In this document: one piece after another, positions 17,488 to 25,695 of the stretch
Position numbering within the stretch: position 1 is the stretch's first letter
Layout: the number at the start of each line of letters is the position of its first letter
Source: Acidiferrobacteraceae bacterium
GTDB taxonomy: Bacteria; Pseudomonadota; Gammaproteobacteria; Acidiferrobacterales; JAJDNE01
Reading direction: 5' to 3'
DNA length: 52,055 bases
Assembly: GCA_037388825.1 (NCBI GenBank)
Contig: JARRJV010000023.1
Location: 1-52,055 of the forward strand
Notes under the pieces: generated by a model
What the model saw: the letters and a program-made list of their open reading frames with translations, nothing else
Database searches by the model: none
Told to the model about the DNA's origin: nothing
Program-made: the position numbers and the translations under genes

Positions 17488-19647
17488 CTAGACGGTCTGC
17501 AGGCCGGCGTAGGCCACCACCAGCCATTTGCTGCCGCAGTCGGCGAAATTGATCTGTACCCGGGCATGCTGCCCATGGCCCTCGTAGTGCACCACGACCC
17601 CTTCCCCGAACTTGGCGTGACGCACCCGCTGGCCCAGGGTGTAGGGGGAGCCGTCCACCGGGTCCGGCGCGGACTCGTGTAGACCCGCGTGCATGGCCGG
17701 ACCGGATCCGGTGGCCCGAACCGCCTGCACCAGTTCCTGGGGCATCTCGCCCAGGAAGCGCGAGGGCATGGCATAGCGCTCGCTGCCGTGCAGGCGCCGC
17801 ACCTCGGCGTGGCTCACCACCAGACGCCGCATGGCCCGGGTCATGCCCACGTAGCACAGGCGCCGTTCCTCCTCCAGGCGACCGCTTTCCTCCAGCGAGC
17901 GCTGGTGGGGAAACAGGCCTTCCTCCAGGCCGGTCAGAAACACCAGCGGGAACTCCAGGCCCTTGGCGGAGTGCAGGCTCATCAGCTGCACGCAGTCCTC
18001 CCACGCCTCGGCCTGACCCTCGCCCGCCTCCAGTGCCGCGTGGGCGAGGAAATTCGCCAGGGGTCCGAGTTCATGTTCGTCCTCGTCCTCGAAACCACGG
18101 GCCGCCGACACCAGTTCGTCCAGGTTCTCGATGCGCGACTCGGCCTTCTCTCCCTTCTCCTTGCGGTAGTGGTCCAACAGACCACTGTGCTGCAGCATGT
18201 GGTCCACCTGCTCGCCCAGGGTGAGCGATGCGGTCTCGCGATCGAGTTGTTCGATCAGGGTGAGAAAACCCGCCAGGGCATTGCCGGCGCGCGAAGGCAG
18301 GGCGTTCTCCTGAATCAGCAGCTGTGCCGCCCGCCACAGCGTGATGCGGTCAGCGCGGGCGCGCTCGCGCACCGCGTCCAGGGTCTTGTTGCCCAGTCCA
18401 CGGGTGGGCACGTTGGCGATGCGCTCGAATGAGGCATCGTCGTCGCGATTGGCGATCAGGCGCAGATAGGCAAGCGCGTCCTTGATCTCCTGGCGTTCGA
18501 AGAAGCGCAAGCCGCCGTAGACGCGATAGGGGATGTCGGCGCGCAGCAGCATCTCCTCGAAGATGCGCGACTGGGCATTGGAACGATAGAGGATGGCCAC
18601 CTCGCGCCGCGGGTTGCCTTCGTCGACCCACTGCTCGATTTGTTCCACGACGAAGCGCGCCTCGTCGATCTCGTTGTAGGCGGTGTACAGGGCGATGGGC
18701 TCGCCCTCGCGATCCTCGGTCCACAGCTCTTTGCCCAGGCGGCCTTCGTTGAAACTGATGACGGCGTTCGCCGCCTGCAGGATGGTTTCGGTGGAGCGAT
18801 AGTTCTGCTCGAGGCGAATGACCCGGGTTCCCGGAAAATCCTGCTCGAAACGCAGGATGTTCTCCACCCGCGCGCCGCGCCAGCCATAGATGGACTGGTC
18901 GTCGTCACCAACCACGAACAGGTTGCGATGCCCACCGGCCAGCAGTTTCAGCCAGGCGTATTGAATGGTGTTCGTGTCCTGAAACTCGTCCACCAGCACG
19001 TGCCGGAAGCGGCTCTGGTAGTGCTCGCGCAGGGTGGCGTTATCGCGCAACAATTCGTAGGCGCGCAAAAGCAGCTCGGCGAAGTCCACCAGGCCGGAAC
19101 GCTGGCAGGCCTCTTCATAGTGCTGGTAGATGGCCAGCAGCTGCCGTTCCTGCGGGTCGTCCCGCTGACCCAGGTCGGTCGGCCGGCGCCCTTCTTCCTT
19201 GTGGCCGTTGATGAACCACTGGGCACGCCGCGGCGGCCAGTAGGCCTCATCCAGACCCAGGGCCTTGAGCACGCGCCGGATCACGCGGTACTGGTCTTCG
19301 CTGTCGAGAATCTGGAAGGTCTGGGGCAGACCGGCATCCTGCCAGTGGGCACGCAACAACCGATGGGACAGGCCATGGAAGGTGCCCGCCCACATGCCGC
19401 CGACCGGATAGCCCAGCAGGGACTCGATGCGCCCGCGCATTTCCTGGGCTGCCTTGTTGGTGAACGTAACCGCGAGAATGGACTGGGGAGACAGGTTTTC
19501 CACTGCCACCAGCCAAGCCACGCGGCGGGTCAGGACGCGGGTCTTGCCGCTGCCGGCACCGGCCAGGACCAGGACCGGTCCGGGTGGGGCGCCAACCGCT
19601 TCACGCTGGGCCTCGTTCAGGTCGTCGAGTATGGGGGAAACATCCAT
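17488..19647 (-). CDS. uvrD: UvrD/Rep-family DNA helicase II
   Basis: ATP-dependent 3'-5' helicase in nucleotide-excision and mismatch repair, 719 residues. SF1A motifs in order: Q motif LNEAQREAV, motif I AGAGSGKT, Ia TFTNKAAQEM, II VDEFQDTN, III VVGDDDQSIYGWRGA, IV LEQNYRS, V SAKGLEFPLVFLTG and VI YVGMTRA. The C-terminal region ends in a Tudor-like RVRHAKFGEGVVVHYEG segment that binds RNA polymerase in UvrD/PcrA proteins. Divergent from the AEC transporter remnant. Confidence 0.96.
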   Translation of the reverse strand: MDVSPILDDLNEAQREAVGAPPGPVLVLAGAGSGKTRVLTRRVAWLVAVENLSPQSILAVTFTNKAAQEMRGRIESLLGYPVGGMWAGTFHGLSHRLLRAHWQDAGLPQTFQILDSEDQYRVIRRVLKALGLDEAYWPPRRAQWFINGHKEEGRRPTDLGQRDDPQERQLLAIYQHYEEACQRSGLVDFAELLLRAYELLRDNATLREHYQSRFRHVLVDEFQDTNTIQYAWLKLLAGGHRNLFVVGDDDQSIYGWRGARVENILRFEQDFPGTRVIRLEQNYRSTETILQAANAVISFNEGRLGKELWTEDREGEPIALYTAYNEIDEARFVVEQIEQWVDEGNPRREVAILYRSNAQSRIFEEMLLRADIPYRVYGGLRFFERQEIKDALAYLRLIANRDDDASFERIANVPTRGLGNKTLDAVRERARADRITLWRAAQLLIQENALPSRAGNALAGFLTLIEQLDRETASLTLGEQVDHMLQHSGLLDHYRKEKGEKAESRIENLDELVSAARGFEDEDEHELGPLANFLAHAALEAGEGQAEAWEDCVQLMSLHSAKGLEFPLVFLTGLEEGLFPHQRSLEESGRLEEERRLCYVGMTRAMRRLVVSHAEVRRLHGSERYAMPSRFLGEMPQELVQAVRATGSGPAMHAGLHESAPDPVDGSPYTLGQRVRHAKFGEGVVVHYEGHGQHARVQINFADCGSKWLVVAYAGLQTV

Positions 19648-19744
19648 TTCTGAATGATACCAAGTTGAATCAGGGGCCGGGATGGGACCCGGCGGAACCG
19701 GGCATTGTGCTTAAATATGGGGACGAATTCCGGATCAGCCAGTC

Positions 19745-20610
19745 ATGCTTCATATCCTGTTACCCATGGTGGCCCTGATCGCCACCGGCGCCGTGTGGCG
19801 CTCCCTGCGTCCCGGGGGGCTGGATGCCGACACCCTGCGTCGCGCCCTGACGACCCTGGTGTGGTACGCCCTGCTGCCGGCACTGGTGCTGGACGTCCTT
19901 TGGCCGGCGGCCCTGGGCCGCAGCACGATACTGATCGCCGCCGTGGCGGCCGGATCCGTGGTCCTGGGGATGGCAGGCGCAGCCCTGTCCTGTCGGCTGT
20001 GCGGGCAAACTCGGGGGACCACGGGCGCCATGATTCTGGCCGCGGGATTTCCCAACGCCACCTATCTAGGCCTGCCGGTGCTGGAACAGTCGCTGGGCGC
20101 CTGGGCGCGGGGGGTCGCGATCCAGTTCGACCTGTTCGCCTGTACGCCGCTGCTGTTCACCCTGGGGATCGCGCTGGCCCAGCGCTTTGGCCAGGGCGGG
20201 AGCGGGACGTCGCCCGTGCGCGGGCTGTTGCGCGTGCCGCCCCTGTGGGCCGCCGCCCTGGCCCTGCTGCTGAATCTGGCCCAGGTGCCCATGCCGGCCC
20301 TGGTGGACCATGTGCTTCAGTTGATGTCGCGGGCGGTGGTGCCCCTGATGCTGATCGCGATCGGCCTGGCCTTGTCCTGGGAACGGGGTACCTGGAAACG
20401 CCTGAGTGCGGTAGCGCCGGTCCTGCTGTTGCGCCTGGTGGCCGTACCCACGGTGGCCCTGGGAGCGACCGCGCTCTGGTGATTTGCGAACGCTACGGCC
20501 TGGACACCGCCACCTATTCTGCCGCAGTCACCCTTTCCACCCTGGCCAGCCTGATCAGTCTGCCGCTGTGGTTCGCCCTGCTGAATGCGCCAAGTACGCT
20601 CGGCCTTTGA
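19745..20610 (+). pseudogene. AEC-family (auxin efflux carrier-like) permease, frameshifted
   Basis: Ten-helix carrier family. The frame opens MLHILLPMVALIATGAVWRS and follows the family through AAGFPNATYLGLPVL and the helix ending VPTVALGATALW, where a TGA stops it at 20482. The conserved end of the family, CERYGLDTATYSAAVTLSTL, is encoded immediately after in another frame (about 20477-20610). Comparing with family architecture, about 20 residues between these parts are also missing, so a deletion of a length not divisible by three near 20475-20485 disrupted the gene. The remnant protein lacks the last two helices. Sequencing error cannot be excluded. Confidence 0.75.
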
Positions 20611-20617
20611 CCCGTCC

Positions 20618-21556
20618 CTAGTTCCCGCCGCTTCCGTGCTTCGCTGAAGGTTCCTGCACCAGGCGCACGACGTGGACCCCGCTCTCGGGCTGCAGTGTGA
20701 CGTGGTCGATGCCGAAGCGATCGCGCAGCATGTGCTGCTGCGCCTGCAGCAGGCGGTCCCAGGCACCCAGATCGCTCACCACCAGGTGCGCCGAGAGCGC
20801 GATCGTTCCTCCGGAAAGGGTCCAGATGTGCAGGTCATGTACCGAGCGCACCAACGGATCGGCCTCGGCCATGGCCCGGCCGACTTCGGCCAGGTCCAGA
20901 TGCGGTGGCACTCCTTCCATGATCACGTGCAGGGCCTCGCGCACCAGGCGAACGCTGGAAACGACAATCAGGACACAGATAAAGATCGACAGGATCGGAT
21001 CGATGGGGGTCCACCCGGTCAGGGCGATCACGCCGCCGGCCACCAGGGCGGCAATGGAACCAAGCAGGTCTCCCATGACGTGCAGCAGCGCGGCGCGGGT
21101 GTTGAGGTTCCTGTCGCCCCTGGAGAGCACCAGTGCCACAGCGATGTTGAGAACCAGTCCGGCGAAGGCAACTGCCGCCACGGTCACGCCCTGAACCGGT
21201 TGCGGGGTGCGGAAGCGCTCGATCGCCTCGATAACGATTCCCGCGACTACCAACAACATGATCACGCCATTGGCCAGGGCCGCGAGGACCTCGGTACGGC
21301 CCAGGCCGTAGGAATGGACACGGCTGGGCGGACGCCTCGCAATCCATGCGGCGACGGCGGCAAGGCCAAGGGCCACGGCATCGGACACCATGTGTCCGGC
21401 ATCACCCAGAAGGGCGAGGGAGCCGGACAGCTTGCCGGCAATCGCCTCGATGGCGGCGAAGCCGAGGGTCAGGACGAGGGCAATCCACAGGACCCGCTGC
21501 GGCGCACCGGCACCGTGGTGATGGGCATGACCTGCGTGGGAATGGTCGTGTGCCAT
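20618..21556 (-). CDS. cation diffusion facilitator (ZitB/CzcD-type) metal exporter
   Basis: Six-helix proton/Zn(II)-type antiporter, 312 residues. Histidine-rich N-terminus (HDHSHAGHAHHHG), helix-2 metal site GDAGHMVSDA and helix-5 HVMGDLLGS (the paired HxxxD sites of zinc/cadmium members), and a C-terminal cytosolic domain with VHDLHIWTLSGG. Single gene convergent with the AEC remnant. Zinc is the likely substrate by the HD-HD ligand set. Confidence 0.95.
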   Translation of the reverse strand: MAHDHSHAGHAHHHGAGAPQRVLWIALVLTLGFAAIEAIAGKLSGSLALLGDAGHMVSDAVALGLAAVAAWIARRPPSRVHSYGLGRTEVLAALANGVIMLLVVAGIVIEAIERFRTPQPVQGVTVAAVAFAGLVLNIAVALVLSRGDRNLNTRAALLHVMGDLLGSIAALVAGGVIALTGWTPIDPILSIFICVLIVVSSVRLVREALHVIMEGVPPHLDLAEVGRAMAEADPLVRSVHDLHIWTLSGGTIALSAHLVVSDLGAWDRLLQAQQHMLRDRFGIDHVTLQPESGVHVVRLVQEPSAKHGSGGN

Positions 21557-21632
21557 AACAAATCAGTTGATTGGCGAATGCCTATGATACAACAGGGCCG
21601 GGGCCGTCATTCCACCCTGCACGCGCGGAGAT

Positions 21633-22289
21633 CTACCTTGGCAGCATCTGCTGCACCAGGCCCAGTCGGCTGACGATGGAGCGGGCGACCAGCGGAGGAG
21701 TCAAAAGGGCCTGCAGCTGTGCATGGGGATTGACCAGATAGACCGCGGCCGAGTGGCTCACGGTCTCGTCCTTGCCTTCGCCGCTGATCGAATAGTGGGC
21801 CCCTACCTGCTTCACCAGCTTGTCGATCTGCTCACGCGAGCCCGTGGCCGCAAGAAATTTTCCGTCGAAGGCATGCACGTACTGACCCAGTTTCGCATCG
21901 GTATCGCGCGCCGGATCCACGGAAACGAAGACCGTCTGCCAGACCGCCCCGGCTTTCTGTTTGCCCGCAAGCTCGTACACCTGGTGCAGCACCGCCAGGG
22001 TTCCCGGACAGACGTCGGGGCAACTGGTGTATCCGAAGAACAGCATCGTCCATCGCCCCCTCAGTGTCGCAAGGGTAAATGGTTGCTTGTCCGGTTGGTG
22101 AAGCGTGAAGGGCTTCAGGGTCGTCGGATTCGGGACCACAGTGAGCACGGGGTCCAGAGTCAGGTAGTGAATGCCGTTCCCGCGCTTGCCCGCCAGACCG
22201 TACCACACGCCTAGCGCGAACGCCGCCAGCAGTACAACTCCGATCACCAGGGTTTTGCGTCGAGTCACGTTATGTCGAATTATAGTCAA
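21633..22289 (-). CDS. SCO1/SenC family copper chaperone
   Basis: Membrane-anchored thioredoxin-fold protein that helps assemble CuA of cytochrome c oxidase. One N-terminal helix (about residues 12-32), then PFTLATLRGRWTMLFFGYTSCPDVC with the copper cysteines at 90 and 94 (CPDVC), FVSVDPARDT, and the ligand histidine at 179 (VSHSAAVYLV). Start uncertain: TTG at 22289 gives the listed length and GTG at 22268 is a shorter option; neither has a clear ribosome site. Confidence 0.92.
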   Translation of the reverse strand: MTIIRHNVTRRKTLVIGVVLLAAFALGVWYGLAGKRGNGIHYLTLDPVLTVVPNPTTLKPFTLHQPDKQPFTLATLRGRWTMLFFGYTSCPDVCPGTLAVLHQVYELAGKQKAGAVWQTVFVSVDPARDTDAKLGQYVHAFDGKFLAATGSREQIDKLVKQVGAHYSISGEGKDETVSHSAAVYLVNPHAQLQALLTPPLVARSIVSRLGLVQQMLPR

Positions 22290-22399
22290 CCGGTTTTTTG
22301 CGCAAATGCGAAGCCGGCGCGTCTTGTATCCGGGCGCTGTTCTTCACGTTTCCTTGGCGCATCGGTCACGGGAATGCGACAGAAAATCATGCGGGCGCC

Positions 22400-23080
22400 T
22401 CAAAATGGAGACGATGGCGCCTGGATCTCATTCCCTTCGATCACTTCTTTCTCCGCCTGCCCGGTACGGATCCAGTCACGCACATGTCCGTCGCTCAGCA
22501 CCGTATCGACATAGGCCTGTGCAACATCCGAAAGCGCGACATCGTATCCGTGAAAACGAAGCGCCACCGGAACGTACATCGCGTCCACGATACAGAAGCG
22601 GCCGAACAGCCAATTGCCCTGGTCGTAGGACATACCGCGGCAGAGTTCCCACAATTCGACCACGCGATCGATATCGTCCTGCACCTCGTCACCATAGACA
22701 AAGCCGGGAAACCGCTTGCTGCAATTCATTGGGAAGGCGCGGCGCATGGTCTTGAATCCCGCGTGCATTTCCATACTTGCCGATCGCGCCACGGCGCGCG
22801 CCGCCGGATGCTCCGGCCAGGCGTGCGCGTGCGCGTGCGCGGAATGCTCCGCCAGGTACTCCAGTATCGCCAGGGTTTCCCACACCTGCACGTCCCCGTC
22901 GACCAGCACAGGCACGCGATGGTGGGAACGGTAAGGCCGAAGTTCTTCGCGGTAGGTATCGGTAAACAGGGCAATGCGCTTCTCCCGGAACGGGATACGG
23001 GCGTGCCTCATCCAGATCCACGGACGCAGCGACCACGATGAATATTTCTTGTTCCCGATCACCAGCGTGTAGTCGCTCAT
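22400..23080 (-). CDS. glutathione S-transferase family protein
   Basis: Thioredoxin-fold N-terminus with NKKYSSWSLRPWIWMRH (catalytic serine in the YSSWS loop) and the glutathione-binding HRVPVLVDGDVQVWETLAILEYL, then an all-helical C-terminal domain with GNWLFGRFCIVDAMYVPVALRF. 226 residues is normal. A short HAHAHA run (GC-dinucleotide repeat around 22826-22842) lies in the domain linker. Twenty-odd bases separate it from the reductase gene upstream on the same strand. Substrate unknown. Confidence 0.92.
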   Translation of the reverse strand: MSDYTLVIGNKKYSSWSLRPWIWMRHARIPFREKRIALFTDTYREELRPYRSHHRVPVLVDGDVQVWETLAILEYLAEHSAHAHAHAWPEHPAARAVARSASMEMHAGFKTMRRAFPMNCSKRFPGFVYGDEVQDDIDRVVELWELCRGMSYDQGNWLFGRFCIVDAMYVPVALRFHGYDVALSDVAQAYVDTVLSDGHVRDWIRTGQAEKEVIEGNEIQAPSSPF

Positions 23081-23125
23081 TCTGCATCCCTCCCAATCGC
23101 GACAGTGCGTGACAGTTGCATGACT

Positions 23126-23767
23126 TCAGTTCGCGATATGGAAGTTGAAGTCGGCGGTACCGAGAACGCCCATCAGGCGCACCCAGATCGGCAAGATCAT
23201 TTCCATGCCGCGTGCGCCGCTGATATCGCCGAGATCGATCACGTGCTTCCAGCCGAACTCGTCCCGCAAGAGTCGTGTCACCTCAGTCTTCGCGCCGTCA
23301 TCGTTGCCGCAGACAAACAGGTCATGCTCGCCCGGAACCCGGTCCGGCTGTACCTGCACCTTGCAGTTCGTGGTATTGAGCGCCTTGACCACTTTCGTGC
23401 CCGGGAACGCGCGCTGGATCTGCTCGCCCAGGGAATCGGTATTGCACACGCTCAGGGTTGGCGGCATTCCGCTGGAGAAATCCAGTGGGTTGGAAACATC
23501 CACCAGGATCTTTCCTTCCATATTGTCCGCTCCCGCCAGGTGCAGGGCCTCGATCGCCGCCGTGCCCCTGGTACAGTTGAACAACAGACCACCGAACCGT
23601 GCCGCGTCAGCAAAGGTCCCATGTGAGGCGCCGGTCGATTCCGCCCAGCTGCGCGCGGTTTCATTTCCGCCATCCCGCGCGCCCATCATGACTTCATGGC
23701 CCAGCTCGGCCAGACGCGTGGCGATGGTTGACCCCACCATGCCGGTACCCAGAACGCCGATCTTCAT
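23126..23767 (-). CDS. NPD/F420-dependent NADP reductase-type oxidoreductase
   Basis: Rossmann protein beginning MKIGVLGTGMVGSTIATRLAELGHEV, the dinucleotide-binding fold of the F420-dependent NADP reductase / NAD(P)-binding group (F420_oxidored). ILVDVSNPLDFSSG and VVKALNTTNCKV follow the family, with NDDGAKTEV and a C-terminal IWVRLMGVLG. Gammaproteobacteria generally do not make F420, so NADPH-dependent reduction of another substrate is likelier. 213 residues. Confidence 0.85.
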   Translation of the reverse strand: MKIGVLGTGMVGSTIATRLAELGHEVMMGARDGGNETARSWAESTGASHGTFADAARFGGLLFNCTRGTAAIEALHLAGADNMEGKILVDVSNPLDFSSGMPPTLSVCNTDSLGEQIQRAFPGTKVVKALNTTNCKVQVQPDRVPGEHDLFVCGNDDGAKTEVTRLLRDEFGWKHVIDLGDISGARGMEMILPIWVRLMGVLGTADFNFHIAN

Positions 23768-23964
23768 GTCCGTGTCCTCCTGCTGCCCGGGGGTTCACCC
23801 GCAGGGGCCTAAAACTACACCGGTTTTCCGCCGGTTTCGACGTCAACGTAAGATCTGGTCTGGCGTTGTAAAGATACGTAACAGTGCTTTCACGCCGGAT
23901 ATTGGCTGAACTAGAATGGGGGAAATGGATCAGATTGGTACAAGCAAGCAGGGGGATTTCCCGA

Positions 23965-24528
23965 ATGTCTTCCGTAAGTCCACATCAAATTCATTCATCA
24001 AGGCGTAGCCCGATTGTGCGCGCCTCTTTTGGGGCAATTCTGCTGGCGGGCCTGACGCTGGCCGGCTGCGTCACCCCGGCCGGACCCGCGGGCGGTCCTG
24101 CACCCCGGCCCCGCCCCAGTCCCGACGTGCAGTTCTATCCCCAGCAGGGACAGAGCGCGGCGCAACAGGATCGCGACCGCTATGAATGCCATCTTTGGGC
24201 CGTGAAGAAATCCGGTTACGACCCCAGCGCCGAGCCGCGCCGGTCCCCGGAACCGGCCACCCGGGAGGATCAGCAGGGCAGCGGGGCCCTGGCGGGGGCC
24301 ATCATTGGCGGCGCCATCGGCGCGGCGACATCCCGGGATGAGGACCGGGGAATCAATACCTTTATGGGGGCAACCACCGGCGCCATGATCGGCGCTGCTT
24401 CCGATGCCGAGAAGCAGCGGGCGGCACAACAGCGTGCTGCCATGGAAGCGCGCTTCGACGAACGCGTACTCCGTTATCGTCGCGCCATGACCGCGTGCCT
24501 TGAAGGCCGCGGCTACGCCGTGCGCTGA
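23965..24528 (+). CDS. glycine-zipper lipoprotein with split YPxQGQS module
   Basis: Outer-envelope lipoprotein of 187 residues: lipobox GLTLAGC near residue 34. It then carries FYPQQGQSAAQQDRDRYECHLWA, a glycine zipper (ALAGAIIGGAIGAATS ... GATTGAMIGAAS) and a final YRRAMTACLEGRGYAVR. The first and last pieces are the two halves of one module that is continuous at the C-terminus of the next gene, so the zipper looks inserted into that module. Start ATG 23965 is preceded by GGGGG; the frame is open upstream to 23884. Role unknown, probably envelope integrity. Confidence 0.75.
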   Translation: MSSVSPHQIHSSRRSPIVRASFGAILLAGLTLAGCVTPAGPAGGPAPRPRPSPDVQFYPQQGQSAAQQDRDRYECHLWAVKKSGYDPSAEPRRSPEPATREDQQGSGALAGAIIGGAIGAATSRDEDRGINTFMGATTGAMIGAASDAEKQRAAQQRAAMEARFDERVLRYRRAMTACLEGRGYAVR

Positions 24529-24573
24529 CTGCGTGCCACGCACACCGTGAACTGAACAAAGAGAGGACCAGCC

Positions 24574-25368
24574 ATGCCAATCCAAGCGAAAACCGCTACG
24601 CAAGCCCTGGTGGCATTCCTGATGCTTGCCGTTGCCGCACCGGTACTGGCGCAGAGGGGCGACGACAGTTCCCGATATCAACGAGGCGGCGATCGGGGCA
24701 GTTCGCAGTCCCGCGGCGCGCCAAGCCAACCCGATCGCGGCTCCAGGGATCATTCGACCACACGCCGACCCGGTGAGCGCACGAGCCCCGCTAGCACGCG
24801 GCGCGACCACTATGTCCTGGATCGGCGCTACCGCCACAACCGCTACTACCCGCGTCGTGGTACGGTGCTGCGCACCCTTCCGCGTGAACATCGGACCTAT
24901 CGATACCGGGGCTCGAGATACTACTTCTATCACGGGATCTGGTACCGACCCTATGGCACCCGCTGGATCGTGGTGCACCCCCCGATCGGCTTGTACATTT
25001 CGATATTGCCGCCGTACTACACCACGCTGTGGATCGGTGGTGTCGCCTACTACTATGCCGGTGGCGTGTACTACACATGGTTGCCGGAACGGCATGTGTA
25101 CGTGGTGACGCAACCGCCGTCCGACGAATCCGTTACCGCAGCACCCGGTGTATCGGACGACCTGTTCGTCTATCCCAAGCAGGGCCAGAGCGAGGAACAG
25201 CAGGCGAGGGACCGGTACCAGTGCTACAGCTGGGCCAAGAACCAGACCGGCTTCGATCCCACGGTCTCGGGCGGGAACGTGGCGGCCCCGGCACTGGAGA
25301 CGAAGCGCGCCGACTACCACCGGGCGATGAAGGCCTGCCTGGAGGCGCGAGGCTATAGCGTGCAGTAG
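24574..25368 (+). CDS. DUF6515 family secreted protein
   Basis: Signal peptide (cleavage after VLA at about residue 26), then an arginine-, serine- and tyrosine-rich low-complexity stretch, a Tyr/Gly-rich central domain (YRGSRYYFYHGIWYRPYG, WVVHPPIGLYI-like, GGVAYYYAGGVYYTWLP) typical of DUF6515, and a C-terminal module VYPKQGQSEEQQARDRYQC ... RAMKACLEARGYSVQ. The latter is shared with the preceding lipoprotein. Ribosome site GAGAGGA. Likely co-transcribed with it; a strong terminator follows 34 bases downstream. Function unknown. Confidence 0.8.
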   Translation: MPIQAKTATQALVAFLMLAVAAPVLAQRGDDSSRYQRGGDRGSSQSRGAPSQPDRGSRDHSTTRRPGERTSPASTRRDHYVLDRRYRHNRYYPRRGTVLRTLPREHRTYRYRGSRYYFYHGIWYRPYGTRWIVVHPPIGLYISILPPYYTTLWIGGVAYYYAGGVYYTWLPERHVYVVTQPPSDESVTAAPGVSDDLFVYPKQGQSEEQQARDRYQCYSWAKNQTGFDPTVSGGNVAAPALETKRADYHRAMKACLEARGYSVQ

Positions 25369-25402
25369 CAGGCCAAACCGGCTCAGGAAGGAATAGGAAA
25401 AA

Positions 25403-25430
25403 ACGGAGCACGATCGTGCTCCGTTTTTTT
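25403..25430 (+). terminator. intrinsic terminator after the DUF6515 gene
   Basis: A 22-base perfect palindrome (25403-25424, ACGGAGCACG and its complement) directly followed by seven T's. It closes the two-gene plus-strand unit and insulates the B12-regulator promoter region that follows. Confidence 0.95.
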
Positions 25431-25565
25431 GTGTCTTGCCGCGCCTAAACCCCACCGCTTCCCGCCACCCACGGCGTGGCCCTCGCGGAAGGCCCTGCGT
25501 TCCTGCGGCCACTGTCCCCGGCTCCGCCTCCCTCGAAACAGGCAAAATTCCGCGAAAAATCATGT

Positions 25566-25582
25566 TGTACAGAGGATGTACA
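25566..25582 (+). promoter_or_regulatory. upstream pair of TGTACA boxes at 11-bp spacing (probable LitR/CarH operator)
   Basis: TGTACA occurs at 25566-25571 and 25577-25582, exactly 11 bp apart, and with flanks also forms an inverted repeat (TTGTACA/TGTACAA). AT content rises sharply from here to the regulator start. CarH/LitR proteins are known to bind tandem 11-bp repeats with TNTACA-like cores. Distal to the promoter by about 75 bp; also within this stretch is an inverted repeat TCAATA/TATTGA at 25611-25625. Confidence 0.55.
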
Positions 25583-25640
25583 AGTTTTTCCTATATTATA
25601 TCCTGTATTATCAATATATTATTGAAACATCTATGTCATG

Positions 25641-25677
25641 TTGACATCTTGTAAATATCTTGTATAGACTTTGTATA
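25641..25677 (+). promoter_or_regulatory. promoter overlapped by three 11-bp TGTAnA repeats (autoregulatory operator of the LitR-like gene)
   Basis: TGTAAA (25650-25655), TGTATA (25661-25666) and TGTATA (25672-25677) recur with exact 11-bp period. A consensus TTGACA -35 box lies at 25641-25646 and a TATAGA -10-like box at 25663-25668, spacer 16, so a tetrameric repressor on the array would cover the -10 and transcription start. The array ends 18 bases before the ATG at 25696, with a GGAG ribosome site between. This is the arrangement known for CarH/LitR autoregulation: repressed in the dark with adenosylcobalamin bound, released by light. Confidence 0.65.
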
Positions 25678-25695
25678 ACTTTTGGAGCAGCAGAG

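Noticed and set aside
22820-22845. Alternating GC/GT run in the GST gene (HAHAHA)
   Set aside because: Short simple repeat inside a coding region; no sign of a functional element.
23998-25563. 521-codon minus-strand frame opposite the two envelope genes
   Set aside because: Shadow of the glycine-zipper and DUF6515 genes, both of which have signal peptides and ribosome sites on the plus strand.
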